Positions 28,312-51,763 of a stretch of 64,000 nt of DNA are shown in pieces. Where the stretch lies: assembly GCF_035594125.1 (NCBI RefSeq), contig NC_087197.1, positions 8,044,110 to 8,108,109 on the forward strand. The letters run 5' to 3'. This stretch comes from Scylla paramamosain. Its lineage: Eukaryota > Arthropoda > Malacostraca > Decapoda > Portunidae. Both the position numbers and the translations under genes were made by a program. Every line of letters starts with the position of its first letter. The stretch's first letter is position 1. Under the pieces are notes generated by a model. That model had not been told where the DNA came from. It saw only the letters and a program-made list of their open reading frames with translations, and searched no databases.

Positions 28312-30700
28312 CTTCTCCATAAAGGATGTTTTGCTTGGGTTTTAGCGTTTCTGTACATAAGAACCTATAAAACACGTTTTTAGTAATGTTGTTTTGTATT
28401 CTTTTATAGAGCGCTTTCCATGCTTTTTTAGCTTTTTGGTGTCTAACACGTTCAAAAACACTGAAAAGACACGTTGATGATAATGTCGTTTCGTTTCCCG
28501 ATTAAAGGGGCTTCCAATGCATTTTGACTTTTGGTACTTAACAATATGAAAAAAAGTTTAAGTAAAAGTTTTCGGTAGAGTTGTTTTTCCATTTTAGCGT
28601 TTTGGTACATAAGAAGATACACACTCAAAAATACACCTCAAAATACACACGATGATAATGTTATTTTGTCTTCCCATGTAAAGTATTTTTCATGTGTTTT
28701 AGACTTTTTCTGCTTAATATGCTCAAAAACATCCAAATGGCACGTTTTCTGTTAATGTCGTTCTAGTATCTAACCAGCTGGAAAATATTAAACACACACG
28801 TTTTCAGTAATGTTGTTAGGTTGCTCAATAAGAGGTGTTTTGCACGCGTTGTTAAAAGACAAGTTTTTTTTTTTTTTTTGCAATGTTGTTTGCTTTTCTC
28901 AAATAGAGTGCTTTACATGCACATTATCGTTTTGGTAAATAACAAGCTCAAAAAAACACTCTTAATAGACTTTTCTGTTAATATCGTTTTATTTCAAAAT
29001 ATCGGGTAATTTGCATGCATTTTGGCGTTTTGGTACCTTTTAAGCTCAAAAACACTCAAAACACCCGTTTTTGGTAAAGTTCTGTTCCTCCATAAAGATT
29101 ATTTTGGAGCGTCTTAGCGATTTGGTACGTAATAAGCTCAAAAACACGCAAAAGACACGTTTTTGATAATGTTTTATTTTCCCATGTATAGTGTTTTCCA
29201 TTCTTATCAGCGTTTTCATGTAAAAAAAAAAAAAACACCCAAATCACACGTTTCTGGTAAAATCGTTTTATTACCCCAAATAGGATATTTTGCATGCATT
29301 TTGTCGTCTTTGTACCTAACAAGATGGAAAACGCTTAAAACACACAAGTTCGTAATGTTGTTCTACTTGCCCATGAATGGTGTTTTGCATGCATTTTAAC
29401 GTTTTAGTACGTAAGCAGAAAAAAAAACAATCAAAAGAATGTTCTTTATTTTTCCCATACAGCGTGCTTTGCATGCACTTAAGCGTTTTGATACCTAACA
29501 AGCACAAAAACACTCATTATATTTTTTTCTAATAAATTTGTTCTGTTTTTCCATATTGGCTACTTTGTATGCATTTTGGGGTTTTAGTACCTAACACAGG
29601 GAAAAACACTCATAGTACACGTGTTTGGTAATGTTCTGTTTCTTCGATAGGGTGATTTGTATGCATTTTGGAGTTTTATTATCTAACATTGCGAAAAAAA
29701 AAAAACTTGTAATACACGTTTTTCGTAACATTGTTCTGTTTCTTTATATAGAGTGTTATTCATATATTTTTGAGTTTTGGACAAAATCTCATAATGCACT
29801 TCTCTGTTAATATCGTTTCGTTTCCTAATATCGGGTAATATGCATGCATTTTGGTGTTTTGCGATCTAAAAAAGCTGAAAAACATTCAATACAAATGTTG
29901 TTTCTCCATAAAAAGTTATTTTCCACGCGTTTGAGTGTTTTGGTACACAAGAAACTAAGAAAAAAAAAGTTAGTTTTTTTCAGCGATATGGTGCTTAATA
30001 TACCCCAAAACAACCCATATGACAATTTTCTGGTAATATCGTTCCGTTACTGCAACGAGGGTTCTTTGCATGTATTTTGGCATTTTGGTACTTATGAAGC
30101 TCAAAAACACTCAAAATACACGTTTTTGGCAATGTCCTGTTTCTCCATTACACGTTATTTTGTATGTGTTTTAACGTGTTTCTACATAAGAAATAGAAAA
30201 AATTTTTTTTTTTTTTTTTTTTTCCATATAGGGTGCTTTGCTTGCACTTTCATAACACAATATATTGGTAATGTTGTTCTGTTTCTTCATTTAGGGTTCT
30301 TTGTATGCATTTTCTCGTTTTGGTACCTGACATGGGGAATATTGTTAATATCGTTTCGTTTCCCTATATAAGGTATTTTGCATGAAATTTGGCGTTTTAT
30401 TACCCAATAAGCTCAAGAAAAAAAAAACACACCTTTTTCCTAACGTTCTTCTGTTTCTTTAATAATGGGTGGTTTCGACGCATTTTAGAGTTTCGGGACG
30501 TAATAAGCTCCTATATAGAGTATTTTCCATATTTTTTTTTTTTCTAGTGTTAGGTGCCTACTATGCTTAAAGTAATAAAAACACATGTTTCCGGGAATGT
30601 CGTTTCGTTACCCGAAATAGGGTCCTTTACATATATTTTGAAAATTTTAAAATATAACAAGCTGGAAAACACTCAAAGCACACGTTTTTTGGTAATGTTT
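28312..30700 (+). repeat. Diverged satellite monomers, forward
   Basis: About 25 forward monomers with cores such as GCATGCATTTTGGCGTTTTG and CTCAAAAACACTC, without M6 or M11 signatures. The first roughly 90 bp duplicate 6611-6698. A poly-T run lies at 30203-30223. The longest open frame here (29844-30371, plus strand) is read through satellite and shows no domain. HOR structure resumes near 30700 with an M2/M3 boundary. Confidence 0.82.
30203..30223. repeat. Poly-T tract, about 21 bp
   Basis: Pure T run that replaces the middle of a monomer, between GAAATAGAAAAAA and CCATATAGGGTGC. Confidence 0.85.
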
Positions 30701-33579
30701 TTCTGTTTCTCAATAAAGGGCGTTTTGTATGCGTTTTAGCGTTTTGGTATGTGAGGAACTTTAAAACACTTAAAGGCAAGTTCTCGGTAAAAGTTGGTTT
30801 TATTCCCATGTAATGTGATTGCCCAGCTTTTTAGTGCTTTATTACCTATCACGATCAAAAACACTCAAAAGACAATTTTCTGGTAATGTCATTTTTTTCC
30901 CACATAAAGCTAGTTTCGCATGCAATTTGGGGTTTAGGTAACTAAGAATATAAAAAGCACTCAAAACACACGCATTTGGTAAGGTTGTTCTGTTTCTCAA
31001 TCAAGAGTGATATTCATGAGTTTCAGCATTTTAGTATCTAACTTCTCCATATACACGAGTTTTTGCGTTTTTTGCCTTGTGGTTCTTGTGAAACTATAAA
31101 ACACTCATTATACACGTTTCTCGTAATGTCCTTTTGTTTCCCAATATAGAGTGCTTTCCATCCATTTTCGCATTTTTTGTAGGTAACAAGCTCAAAAACA
31201 CTCAAAATATACCTTTTTGGTATTCTTATTCTATTTCTTCATATTGGTTGGTTTGCATCCGTATTAGCGTTTTTCTACGTAAAACACAGAAAAAAATGTT
31301 TTCAGTAATTTTGTTTTTGGATTCCCATATAGAGATACTTCCATATTATTTATCGTTTTGGTGCCTAACATGCTGAAAACACTCAAAAGACAGGTTTCTG
31401 GTAAAGTCGTTTAATTTCCCCATATAGGTGGCTTTGAATGCACTTTAGGGTTTGGTACATAACAGTCCGAAAAAAAGCTAAAATTAACTTTTTTCATGAT
31501 GTTCTTTTTTCATATAATTTCCCTGAATTTTCCCAGAATTTTGGCACCTTCGTACCTGTGAAAATTAATAAAAAAAATACCATTTTTTATTTAGTTAGTT
31601 TTCCTCTATAAAGAGTGTTATTTTTGGGTTTTAACTTTTTGGTACTCAAGGAACTTAAAAACACTCATAATACACGTTTCTCGTAATGTCCTTTCCTTTC
31701 CTAAACATAGGGTTCTTTGCATGTATTTAAGCGTTTTTATAAGTAACATGATCAAAAACACTCAAAATACATATTTTGGGTAATGTTATTCTATTTCTTC
31801 ATATTGGTTGGTTTGCATCCGTTTTAGCGTTTTTCTACGTAAAACACTGAAAAGACACGTTTTCAGTAATTTTGTTTTGTATTCCCATATTGATTGATTT
31901 CCATATTATTTATCGTTTTGTTGCTTAACATGCTGAAAAAACACTCAAAAGACAGGTTTCTGGTAAAGTCGTTTAATTTTCCCATGTAGGTGGCTTTGCA
32001 TGCACTTTAGGGTTTGGTACATAACAGTCCGAAAAAAAAAGCTAAAATTAACTTTTTGGATAATGTTCTTTTATCACATAATTGCCCTGAATTTTGCCAG
32101 GATTTTGGCATCTCGGTACCTATGAAGATGAATAACAAAAAAAAAAATCCTATATCTTTTATTTATTTATTTATTTTTTTCTAAATAAAGAGTGTTATTT
32201 GTGGGTTTTAGGTTTTTTGTACTTAAGGAATTTAAAAACACTCATAATACACGTTTCTCGTAATGTCCTTTCCTTTCCCAAACATAAGGTTCTTTGCAGG
32301 TATTTAAGCGTTTTTATAGATAACATGATCAAAAACACTCAAAATATATGTTTTTGTAATGTTATTCTGTTTCTTCATAAAGGGTGTTTTGCATGCGTTT
32401 TAGTGTCTTGGTATGTAAGATCAAAAACACTTAAAGTCAAGTTCTTGGTAAAAGTTGGTTTTATTCCCATGTAATGTGATTACCCTGCTTTTTAGTGCTT
32501 TATTGCCTAACACGCTCAAAAACACTCAAAAGACACTTTTCTGGTAATGTCATTTTTTTTTTCCTTATAAAGTTAGTTTCACATGCAATTTTAGGTTTTG
32601 GTAACTAAGAATGTGAAAAACACTCAAAATACACGCATATAGTAAGGTTGTTCTGTTTCTCAATTAAGAGTGGTATTCATGAGTTTCAGCACTTTGGCAT
32701 CTAAGAAACTTCTCCATACACACGAGTTTTTTGCGTTTTTTGCCTTATGGTTCTTGTGAAACTATAAAACACTCATTATACACGTTTCTCGTAATATCCT
32801 TTTGTTGCCCAATATAGAGTGCTTAGCATCCATTTTCGTGTTTTTTGTAGGTAACAAGCTCAAAAACACTCAAAATATACCTTTTTGGTAATGTTTTTCT
32901 ATTTCTTGATATTGTTTGGTTAGCATCCGTTTTAGCGTTTTTCTACGTAAACCACTGAAAAGACACGTTTTCAGTAATTTTCTTTTATATTCCCATATAG
33001 AGAGACTTCCATATTATTTATCGTTTTGGTGCCTAACATGCTGAAAACACTCAAAAGACAGTTTTCTTGGAAAGTCGTTTAATTTCCTCATATAAATGGC
33101 TTTGCATGCACTTTAGGGTTTGGTACAAAACAGTCCGAAAAACAGCTAAAATTAAGTTTTTCGATAATGTTCTTTTTTCCACATAATTTCACTGAATTTT
33201 AACAGAATTTTGGCATCTCAGTACCTACAAAGATAAAAAAAAAAAAATGGTATTTTTTTTCTTTTTTTTACTTTTTTTTTTTTTGGTTTCTTTATAAAGA
33301 GTGTTATTTGTGGGTTTTAGCTTTTTGGTACTTAAGGAACTTAAAAACACTCATAATACACGTTTCTCGTAATGTCCTTTCGTTTCCCAAACATAGGGTT
33401 CTTTGCATGTATTTAAGCGTTTTTATAGGTAACATGATCAAAAACACTCAAAATACATGTTTTTGGTAATGTTTTTCTGTTTCTCTATAAAGGATGTTTT
33501 ACATGCGTTTTAGCGTTTTGGTATGTAAGGAGCTCAAAAACACTTAAAGGCAAGTTCTTGGTAAAAGATGGTTTTATTC
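30701..33579 (+). repeat. 11-monomer higher-order satellite array, block 3
   Basis: Forward HOR units starting near 31609, 32187 and 33297. The 31609-32187 unit is only about 578 bp: at about 31790 an M2 monomer (GATCAAAAACACTCAAAATA) passes directly into M7-end and M8 sequence (TTCTTCATATTGGTTGG), so M3-M7 are missing. The array runs into the assembly gap in the middle of M3 (GGTAAAAGATGGTTTTATTC). Confidence 0.9.
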
Positions 33580-33679
33580 NNNNNNNNNNNNNNNNNNNNN
33601 NNNNNNNNNNNNNNNNNNNNNNNNNNNNNNNNNNNNNNNNNNNNNNNNNNNNNNNNNNNNNNNNNNNNNNNNNNNNNNN
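33580..33679. other. Assembly gap, 100 N
   Basis: Exactly 100 N, the usual placeholder for a gap of unknown size. Satellite orientation flips across it: forward M3 on the left, reverse M6 on the right. At minimum the sequence joining these two arms is missing, so the true length and order here are unknown. Confidence 1.
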
Positions 33680-36600
33680 TAGTTTCACAAGATCCACAAT
33701 GCAAAAAACGCAAAAACTCGTGTATATAGAGAAGTTTCTTACATACCAAAACGCTAAAACTCATGAATAACACTTTTAATTGAAAAACAGAAGTACCTTA
33801 CCAAATGTGTGTATTTTGAGTGTTTTCACATTCTTAGTTACGAAAATCCCAAATTACATGCAAAACTACCTTTATGGGGGAAAAAAATGAAATTACCAGA
33901 AAAGTGTCTTTTGAGTGTTTTTTAGCGTTATATGGAACAAAACACTAAAAAGCAGAACAATCACATTACATTGGAATAAAACCAAATTTTACGAAGAACT
34001 TGCCTTTAAGTGTTTTTTAACTCCTTACATACCAAAACGCTAAACACATGCAAAACAACCTTTATGAAGAAACAGAATAACATTACCAAAAACATATATT
34101 TTGATTGTTTTTGATAATGTTACCTATAAAATCGCTTAAATACATGCAAAGAACCCTATGTTTGTGAAACGAAAGGACATTACGAAAATCGTGTATTATG
34201 AGTATTTTTTAAGTTTCTTAAGTACCAAAAATCTAAAACCCACAAATAACACTCTTTATAGAGAAAAAAAAAAATAAAAAAAATAGATTTTTTTTTTGTT
34301 ATTCATCTTCATAGGTAACGAGATGCCAAAATTTTGAGAAAATTCAGGGAAATTATGTGAAAAAAAAACATAAAAAAAATGATTTTAGCTTTTTCCGGAG
34401 TTATGTACGAAACCCAGAAGTGCATGCAAAGCCACCTATATGGGGATATTACACGACTTTACAAGAAACGTGTCTTTGGGTGTTTTCAGCAATTTCAACA
34501 ATATTACTGAAAACGTGTCTTTTCAGTTTTAGCGTAGAAAACTAAAACGGATGCAAACCAACCAATATGAAGAAATAGAATAACATTACAAAAAAGTTGA
34601 GTGTTTTTGAGCTTGTTACCTACAAAAAACGCAAAAATGAATGCAAAGCAGTCTATATTGGGAAACAAAAGGATTTTACAAGAAAATTGTATAATGAATG
34701 TATTAATAGTTTTCAACAACCATAAGGCAAAAAACGCAAAACTCGTATATATGGAGAAGTTTCTTAGATACCAAAATGCTGAAACTCATGAACAACACTC
34801 TTAATTGAGAAACAGAACAATTTCAGGAAATGAGTGTATTTTGAGTGTTTTTTTTTCACATTCTTAGTGGTCCAACCCCAAATTACATGCAAAACTGTGG
34901 AAAAAAAATGAAATTACTAGAAAAGTGTGTTTTTAGTGTTTTTCAGCGTGTTAGGCAATAAAGCATTAAAAAGCAGGGCAATCACATTACATGGGAATAT
35001 AACCAACTTTTACCAAGAACTTGCCTTTAATTTTTTTTGAGCTCCTTACATACTAAAACGCTAAAACCCATGGAAAACACCGTGTGAAAAAACAGAATAA
35101 CATTATCAAAAACATGTATTTTGAGTGTTTTTGAGCTTGTTACCAATAAAAACGCTTAAATACATGCAAAGAACCCTATATTTGGGAATAAAAGGACTTT
35201 ACGAGGAATGTGTATTATGAGTATAAGTTCCTTAAGTACCAAAAAGCTAAAACCCACAAATAACACTATACAGAAAAAATAAATTAAAATAAATTAAAAT
35301 GTAACATTTTTTTAATGATCTTCATAGGCAACGAGATGCCAAAATTCTGGCAAAATTCAGGAAAATTACGTGAAAAAAGAATATTGTGAAAGAGGTTAAT
35401 TTTAGCTTTTTTTTTCGGACTGTTATATACCAAACCCTAAAGTGTATGCAAAGCCACCAATATAGGGAAATTAAACGACTTTACAAGAAACCTGTCTTTT
35501 GAGTGTTTTTCAGCATGTTAGGCATCAAAACGATAAATAACATGAAAGTCACTCTATATGGGAATCCAAAAATTACTGAAAACGTGTCTTTTCTGTGTTT
35601 ACCTAGAAAAACGCTAAACACGGATGGAAACCAACCAATATGAAGAAATAGAATAACATTACCAAAAAGGTATATTTTGAGTGTTTTTGATCATGTTACC
35701 TATAAAAACGCTTCAATACATGTAAAGAACCTTATCTTTAGGAAACAAAAGGACATTACGAGAATTGAGTATTATGAGTGTTTTTACGTTCCTTAAGTAC
35801 CAAAAAGCTTAAACCCACGAATAACACTCTTTATAGAGAAAAAATACATAAATGAAAAAATATCTTTTTTTTTTATTGATCTTCAAAGGTATCGAGATGC
35901 CAAAATTCTGGCAAAATTCAGGGAAATAATGTGAAAAAAAGAATATCATAAAAGTTAATTTTAGCTTTTTTTCAGACCGTTATGTACCAAACCCTAAAGT
36001 GCATGTAGAGCCACCTATATGGGGAAAATAAACGACTTTGCCTGAAACCTGACTTTTGCCTGTTTTTCAGTATGTTAGGCACCAAAACAATAAATAATAT
36101 GGAAATCACTCTGTATGGGAATCCAAAACAAAATTACTGAAAACGTGTCTTTTCAGTGTTTTACGTAGGAAAACGCTAAAAAGAAAGCAAATCAACCAAT
36201 ATCATAAAATAAAATAATTTTACCAAAAAGGTATTTTTTGTGTTTTGAGCGAAAATGGATGCAAATCTCTCTATATTGGGAAACAAAAGCACATTTAGAG
36301 AAAAGTGTATAATGATTGTTTTATAAGTTTCACAAGAACCAGAAGACAAAAAACGCAAAAACTCGTGTATATTGAGAAGTTTCTTACATACCAAAATGCT
36401 AAAACTTATGAATAATACTTTTAATTGAGAAACAGAACTACCTTACCAAATGTACGTATTTTGGGTGTCTTTCACATTCTTAGTTACGAAAATCCCAAAT
36501 TACATGCGAAACTAACTTTTTGTTGGAAAAAATGACATTATCAGAAAAGTGTCTTTTGAGTGTTTTTGAGCGTGATATGCACTAAAAAAGCACTAAAAAG

Positions 36601-39357
36601 CAGAATAATCACATTATATAGGAATAAAACTAACTATTACGAAGAACTTGCCTTTAAATGATTTTAACTCCTTACATACCAAAACGCTAAAACGCATGGA
36701 AAACACACTTTATGGAGAAACAGAATAACATTACCAAAAACATGTATTTTGAGTGTTTTTGATCATATTTCCTATAAAAACGCTTAAATACATGCAAAGA
36801 ACCCTATGTCTGTGAAATGAAAGGATATATAAGAAAAAAATTAGCTTTTTTCTGGAATTATGTACCAAACCCAGAAGTGCATGCAAAGCCACCTATATGG
36901 GGAAATTACACGACTTTACCAGAAATCTGTCTTTTGAGTGTTTTACAGATATTTCAACAATATTACTAAAAACGTGTCTTTTCAGTGATTTACGAAGAAA
37001 AACCCTAAAACGGATGCAAACCAACCAATATGAAGAAATAGAATATTTTTACCAAAAAGATATATTTTGAGTGTTTTTCAACTTATCTAGAAAAAATGCG
37101 AAAATGGATGGAAAGTACTCAATATTGGGAAACAAAAGAACATTACGAGAAACGTGTACAATGAGTGTTTTATAGTTTCATACGAACCACAAGGCAAAAA
37201 CCGCAAAAAAAACTAGATATTACCAAAAAAGTGTCTTTTGAGTGTTTTTGAGCGTGATATGCAACAAAGCACTAAAAAGCAAAAGAATCATATTACATGG
37301 GAATAAAACCAACTTTTACGAAGAACTTGCCTTTAAGGTTTTTTTTTTAACTCCTTACATAACAAAACGCTAAAACGCATGCAAAAACACCCTTTTATAC
37401 AGAGTAACATTACCGAAAACATGTATTTTGAGTGTTTTTGATCATGTTATTTATAAAAACGCTTAAATACATGCAAAGAACCTTATGTTTAGGAATTGAA
37501 AGGACATTACGAGAAACGTGTATTATGAGTGTTTTTAATTTCCTTAAGTACTAAAAAAGCTAAAACCCACAAATAAAGCTCTTTATAGAGAAAAAAAAAT
37601 AATAAATTATTTTTTTTTTGTTATTCATCTTCATAGGTACTAAGATGCAAAAATTCTGGCAATATTCTTTGGGAATCGAAAACAAAATTACTGAAAACGT
37701 GTTTTTTCGGTGTTTAACGTAGAAAAACCTTAAAACGGATGCAAACCAACCAATATGAAGAAATAGAATAACATTACCAAAAAGGTATATTTTGAGTGTT
37801 TTTCAGGTTGTTACCTAGAAAAAACGCGAAAATGCAAAGCACTCCCTATTGGGAAAGAAAAGGACATTACAAGAAACGTCTATAATGAGTGTCTTTTCAT
37901 ATTCGGGCAAAAGAACTTGTGGTTCACAAGAACCACAAGGCAAAAAGCGCATAAAGTCGTGTATATAAAGAAGTTTCTTAGACACAAAAATGCTGAAACT
38001 TATGGATAACAATCTTAATTCAGAACCAGAACATTACCAAATGCGTGTATTTTGAGTGTTTTTTCACATTCTTTGCAAAACATCAAATAGCATGCGAAAC
38101 TAGCTTTATGGGGAAAAAAAATGACATTACCAAAAGTGCCTTTTGAGTGTTTTTGAGCATGTTAGGCAATAAAGCACTAAAAAGCAGGGCAATCATATTA
38201 CATTGGAATAAAACCAACTTTTACAAAGAACTTGCCTTGAAGTATTTTTCAGCTCCTTACATACCAAATCGCTAAAACGCATGCAAAACACTCCTTTATG
38301 GAGAAGCAGAATAACATTACGAAAAACAAGTGTTTTTGAGTGTTTTTTTATATCATGTTACCTATAAAAACGCTTAAATACATGCAAAGATCCCTATATT
38401 TGGGAAACGAAAGGACATTACGAGAAATGTGTATTATGAAGGTTTTTAAGTTGCTTAAGTACCAAAACGTTAAAACCTACAAATATCACTTTTTATAGAG
38501 AAAAAAATTAAATAAATAAAAAAATAGCATTTTTAGTTTTTTGTTATTCATGTTAATAGGTACCAAGATGCAAAAATTCTGCCAAAATTCAGGGAAATTA
38601 TGTCGAAAAAAGAACATTATTGGAAAAGTTAATTATACCTTTTTTATTTTTGGAGTTATGTACAAAACCATAAAGTGTATGCAAATCCACCTATTTGGGA
38701 AAATTTAACGTCTTTACAAGAAACCTGTCTTTTGAGTGTTTTTACGCATGTTAGGCACCAAAACGATAGATAATATTAAAGTCACTCTATATGGAAATCC
38801 GAAACAAAATTATTGAAAACGTGTCTTTTAAAAGATTTACGTAGAAAAACGCTAAAACGGATGCAAACCAACCAATATGAAAAAAATAGAATAATATTAC
38901 CAGAAAAATATATTTTGTATGTGTTTGAGCTTGTTATATAAAAAAAAAAACGCAAAAATGGATGCAAAGCACTGTATATTAGGAAAAAGATATAACGAGA
39001 AACGTGTATAATGAGTGTTTTATAGTTTCACCAGAATCACAAGGCAAACAACGCAAAAATTCGTCTGTGTAGAGAAGTTTCTAAGATACCAAAATGCTGA
39101 AACACTCTTAATCAAGAAACAGAACAACCTTACTAAATGCGTGTATTTTGAGTGTTTTTTTTTTTTTACATTCCTAGTTAACAAAACCGCAAATTCCATG
39201 CCAAACTAACTTTATGTGGGAAAAAAATGACATTACCAGAAAAGTGTCTTTGAGTGTTTTTGTGCGTGTTAGGCAATAAAGCACTAAAAAGCAGGGCAAT
39301 CACATTACATGGGAATAAAACCAACTTTTACGAAGAACTTGCCTTTTAGTGTTTTTG
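33680..39357 (-). repeat. 11-monomer higher-order satellite array, block 4, reverse
   Basis: Reverse HOR units with marks (CACTCTTTATAGAGAAAA) near 34255, 35265, 35835, 37580 and 38490. The 35265-35835 unit is a short one of about 570 bp with M8 joined to M2 near 35675, mirroring the short forward unit at 31609. Two places (about 34483 and 36950) carry a deletion variant in M8/M9 with ATTTCAACAATATTACT. Several deletions disturb the register near 36840 and 37205. No gene is seen. Confidence 0.88.
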
Positions 39358-41276
39358 ACACGCATTTAGTAAGGTTGTTCTGTTTCTTAATTAAGAGTGT
39401 TATTCATGAGTTTCAGCATTTTAGTATTTAGGATGTTTCTCCATTTACACGAGTTTTTGCGTTTTTTGCCTTGTGGTTTTTTTGAACTATAAAACACTTA
39501 TTATACACTTTTCTTGCAATGTCCTTTTCTTTCCCAATATAGAGTGTTTTGCAACAATTTTCGCGTTCTTTGTAGGTAAAAAGCTCAAAAACACTCAAAA
39601 TATACCTTTTTGGTAACGTTTTTCTATTTCTTGATATTGGTTGGTTTCCATCCGTTTTAACGTGTTTTTACGTAAAACACTGAGAAGACACGTTTTCAGT
39701 AACTTTGTTTTGGATTCCCATATAGAGTGAGTTCCTTATTATTTATCGTTTTTGTGCCTAACATGCTAAAAAACACTAAAAACACAGATTTCTGGTAAGG
39801 TCGTTTAATTTTGCATGCACTTTAGGGTTTGGTATATAACAGTCCGAAAAAACAAAAGCTAAAATTAACTTTTTTTGATAATATTCTTTTATCACATAAT
39901 TGCCCTGAATTTTTCCAGAATTTTGGCATCTCTGGCATTCCATTTCTGGAATTTTGGCATTTGGCACCTTTGAAGATGAATAACAAAAAAAAAAAAATTT
40001 ATTTTATTTTTTTATTTATTTTTTTATTTTTTTTTTTAAATAAACAGTGTTATTTGTGTGTTTTAGCTTTTTGGTACTTAAGGAACTAAAAAAAACACTC
40101 ATAATAGACGCTTCTCGTAATGTCCTTTTGTTTCCCAAACATAATGTTCTTTGCATGTACTTCAGCGTTTTTAAAGATAACATGATCAAAAACACTAAAA
40201 ATATATGTTTTTGGTATATGTTATTCTGTTTCTCCATAAAGTTTGTTTTCCATGCGTTTTAGCGGTTTGGTATATAAGGGGTTAAAAAATTCTTCGTAAA
40301 AGTTGGTTTTATTCCCATGTAATATGATCGTTCTTATTTTTAGTGCTTTGTTCCATATCACGCTGAAAAATACTCAAAAGACACTTTTCTGGTAATATCA
40401 TTTTTTTTCTCACATGAAGCTAGTTTCGCATGTAATTTGGCATTTTCGTAACTAACGATGGGAAAAACACTGAAAATACACAATTTGGTAAGGTAGTTCT
40501 GTTTATCTATTAAAAGTGTTATTCATTTATTCATTTTGGTATGTAAGAAATTTCCCTATATACACGAGTTTTTGCGTTTATTGCCTTGTGGTTCCTTTAA
40601 AGTCATTTTCTTTTGGATTCATATATTGACTGACTTCCAAATGATTTATCGTTTTGGTGCCTAACATGCTGAAAAACAATGAAAAGACAGGTTTCTGGTA
40701 TAGTATAGCATGCTTTGCATGCTTTTTAGGGTTTGGTACATAACAATCCAAAAAAAAAGCTATAATTAACTTATATGATAATGTTCTTTTTTCCACATAA
40801 ATTCCCTGAATTTTGGCAGAATTTTCGCATCTCGGTACCTATGAAGATGAATAACAAAAAAAAAAAAAAATCCCATTGTATTATTTTTTTATTCATTATA
40901 TATATATATATATTTTTTTTCTAAAGAGTGTTATTTGTGGGTTTTAGCTTTTTGGTACTGAAGGAACTTAAAAATCACCCATAATACACGTTTCTCGTAA
41001 TGTTCTTTCGTTTCCCAAACATAAGGTTCTTTGCATGTATTTAAGCGTTTTTATAGATAACATGATCAAAAACAATGAAAATACATGTATTTGGTAATGT
41101 AATTCTGTTTCTCCATAAAATGTATTTTGCATGTGTTTTAGCGTTTTGGTATGTAAGGAGCTCAAAAACACTTAAAGGCAAGTTCTTGGTAAAATTTGGT
41201 TTTATTCCCATGTAATGAGATTGCCCTGACTTTTAGTGCTTTATTGCGTTACACGCTCAAAATCACTGAAAAGACA
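39358..41276 (+). repeat. Forward HOR segment in nested palindrome (left outer arm)
   Basis: Begins at a reverse-to-forward junction (GCCTTTTAGTGTTTTTGA then CACGCATTTAGTAAGG) that fuses reverse M3 to forward M5. It carries private marks mirrored at 59.2-61.3 kb: a TCTCTGGCATTCCATTTCTG rearrangement near 39935, AACGATGGGAAAAACACTG near 40455, and a short ATATAT run near 40903. It ends at a forward-to-reverse junction (GAAAAGACATGCAAAGTG). Confidence 0.88.
40900..40921. repeat. Short (TA)n then T run in M11
   Basis: A short AT run after TTTTTTATTCAT, followed by T8. The mirror copy near 59505-59525 has ATATATATATAATGAATAAA in reverse, supporting arm homology. Confidence 0.85.
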
Positions 41277-41735
41277 TGCAAAGTGTCCCATATGAGGAAA
41301 TAAGAGACCTTACCAGAAATCTGTCTTTTGAGTGTTTTTCTGCATATTAGGCACCAAAACGATAAATAATAAGGGACTCACTCTATGTGGGAATCTAAAA
41401 GAAAACTACTGAAAATGTGTCTTCTCAGTGTTTTACGTAGAAAAACGCTAAAACTGATGCAAACCAACCAATATCAAGAAGCAGAAAAACATTACCAAAA
41501 ATGTATATTTTGAGTGTTTTTGAGCTTGTTACCTACAAAAAAAAAAGCTCAAAAAATTGATACAAAGCACCCTATATTTGGAAACAAAGGGACATTGCGA
41601 GAAAATTGTATAATGAATGTTTTTATAGTTCAAAAAAAAAAACACAAGGCAAAAAACGCAAAAACTCGTGTATATGCTGAAACTCATGAATAGCACTCTT
41701 AATTGAGAAACAGAGCAACCTTACTAAATGCGTGT
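41277..41735 (-). repeat. Short inverted HOR segment (mini-block copy 1)
   Basis: About 460 bp of reverse M9 to M5 sequence between two orientation flips. The left edge is GACATGCAAAGTGTCCCATA; the right edge is CTTACTAAATGCGTGTCAAA. The same edges recur at 51297-51763 in this sense and at 59168-58714 in the opposite sense. Confidence 0.88.
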
Positions 41736-51296
<9,561 letters not shown>

Positions 51297-51763
51297 GCAA
51301 GGCCTCGCATATGAGGAAATAAGAGACCTTACCAGAAATCTGTCTTTTGAGTGTTTTTCAGCATGTTAGGCACCAAAACGATAAATAATAAGGAACTCTC
51401 TCTATGTGGGAATCCAAAAGAAAATTACTGAAAACTTAGTCTTTTACGTAGAAAAACGCTAAAACTGATGCAAACCAACCAATATCAAGAAGTAGAAAAA
51501 ACATTACCAAAAATATATATTTTGAGTGTTTTTGAGCTTGTTACATACAAAAAAAACACAAAATTGATACAAAACACTCTATATTGGGAAAGAAAGGGAC
51601 ATTGCGAGAAAAGTGTATAATGAATGTTTTATAGTTCAAAAAAAACCACAAGCCAAAAAACGCAAAATCTCGTATATATGGAAAAGCTTCCAAGATACTA
51701 AAATGCTGAAACTCATGAATAACACTCTTAATTGAGAAACAGAACAACCTTATTAAATGCGCG
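51297..51763 (-). repeat. Short inverted HOR segment (mini-block copy 2)
   Basis: Direct duplicate of 41277-41735 about 10.02 kb downstream, with the same edges (GACATGCAAGGCCTCGCATA and AAATGCGCGTCAAAAACACT). The duplicated tract extends left to at least about 50110, matching 40290. Confidence 0.87.

Noticed and set aside
29844..30371. Longest open frame, 175 codons on the plus strand
   Set aside because: It runs through several satellite monomers, is made of Phe/Lys/Ile/Ser-rich low-complexity residues, has no domain, and its frame follows the repeat. The many other 60-130-codon frames in the satellite are of the same kind.
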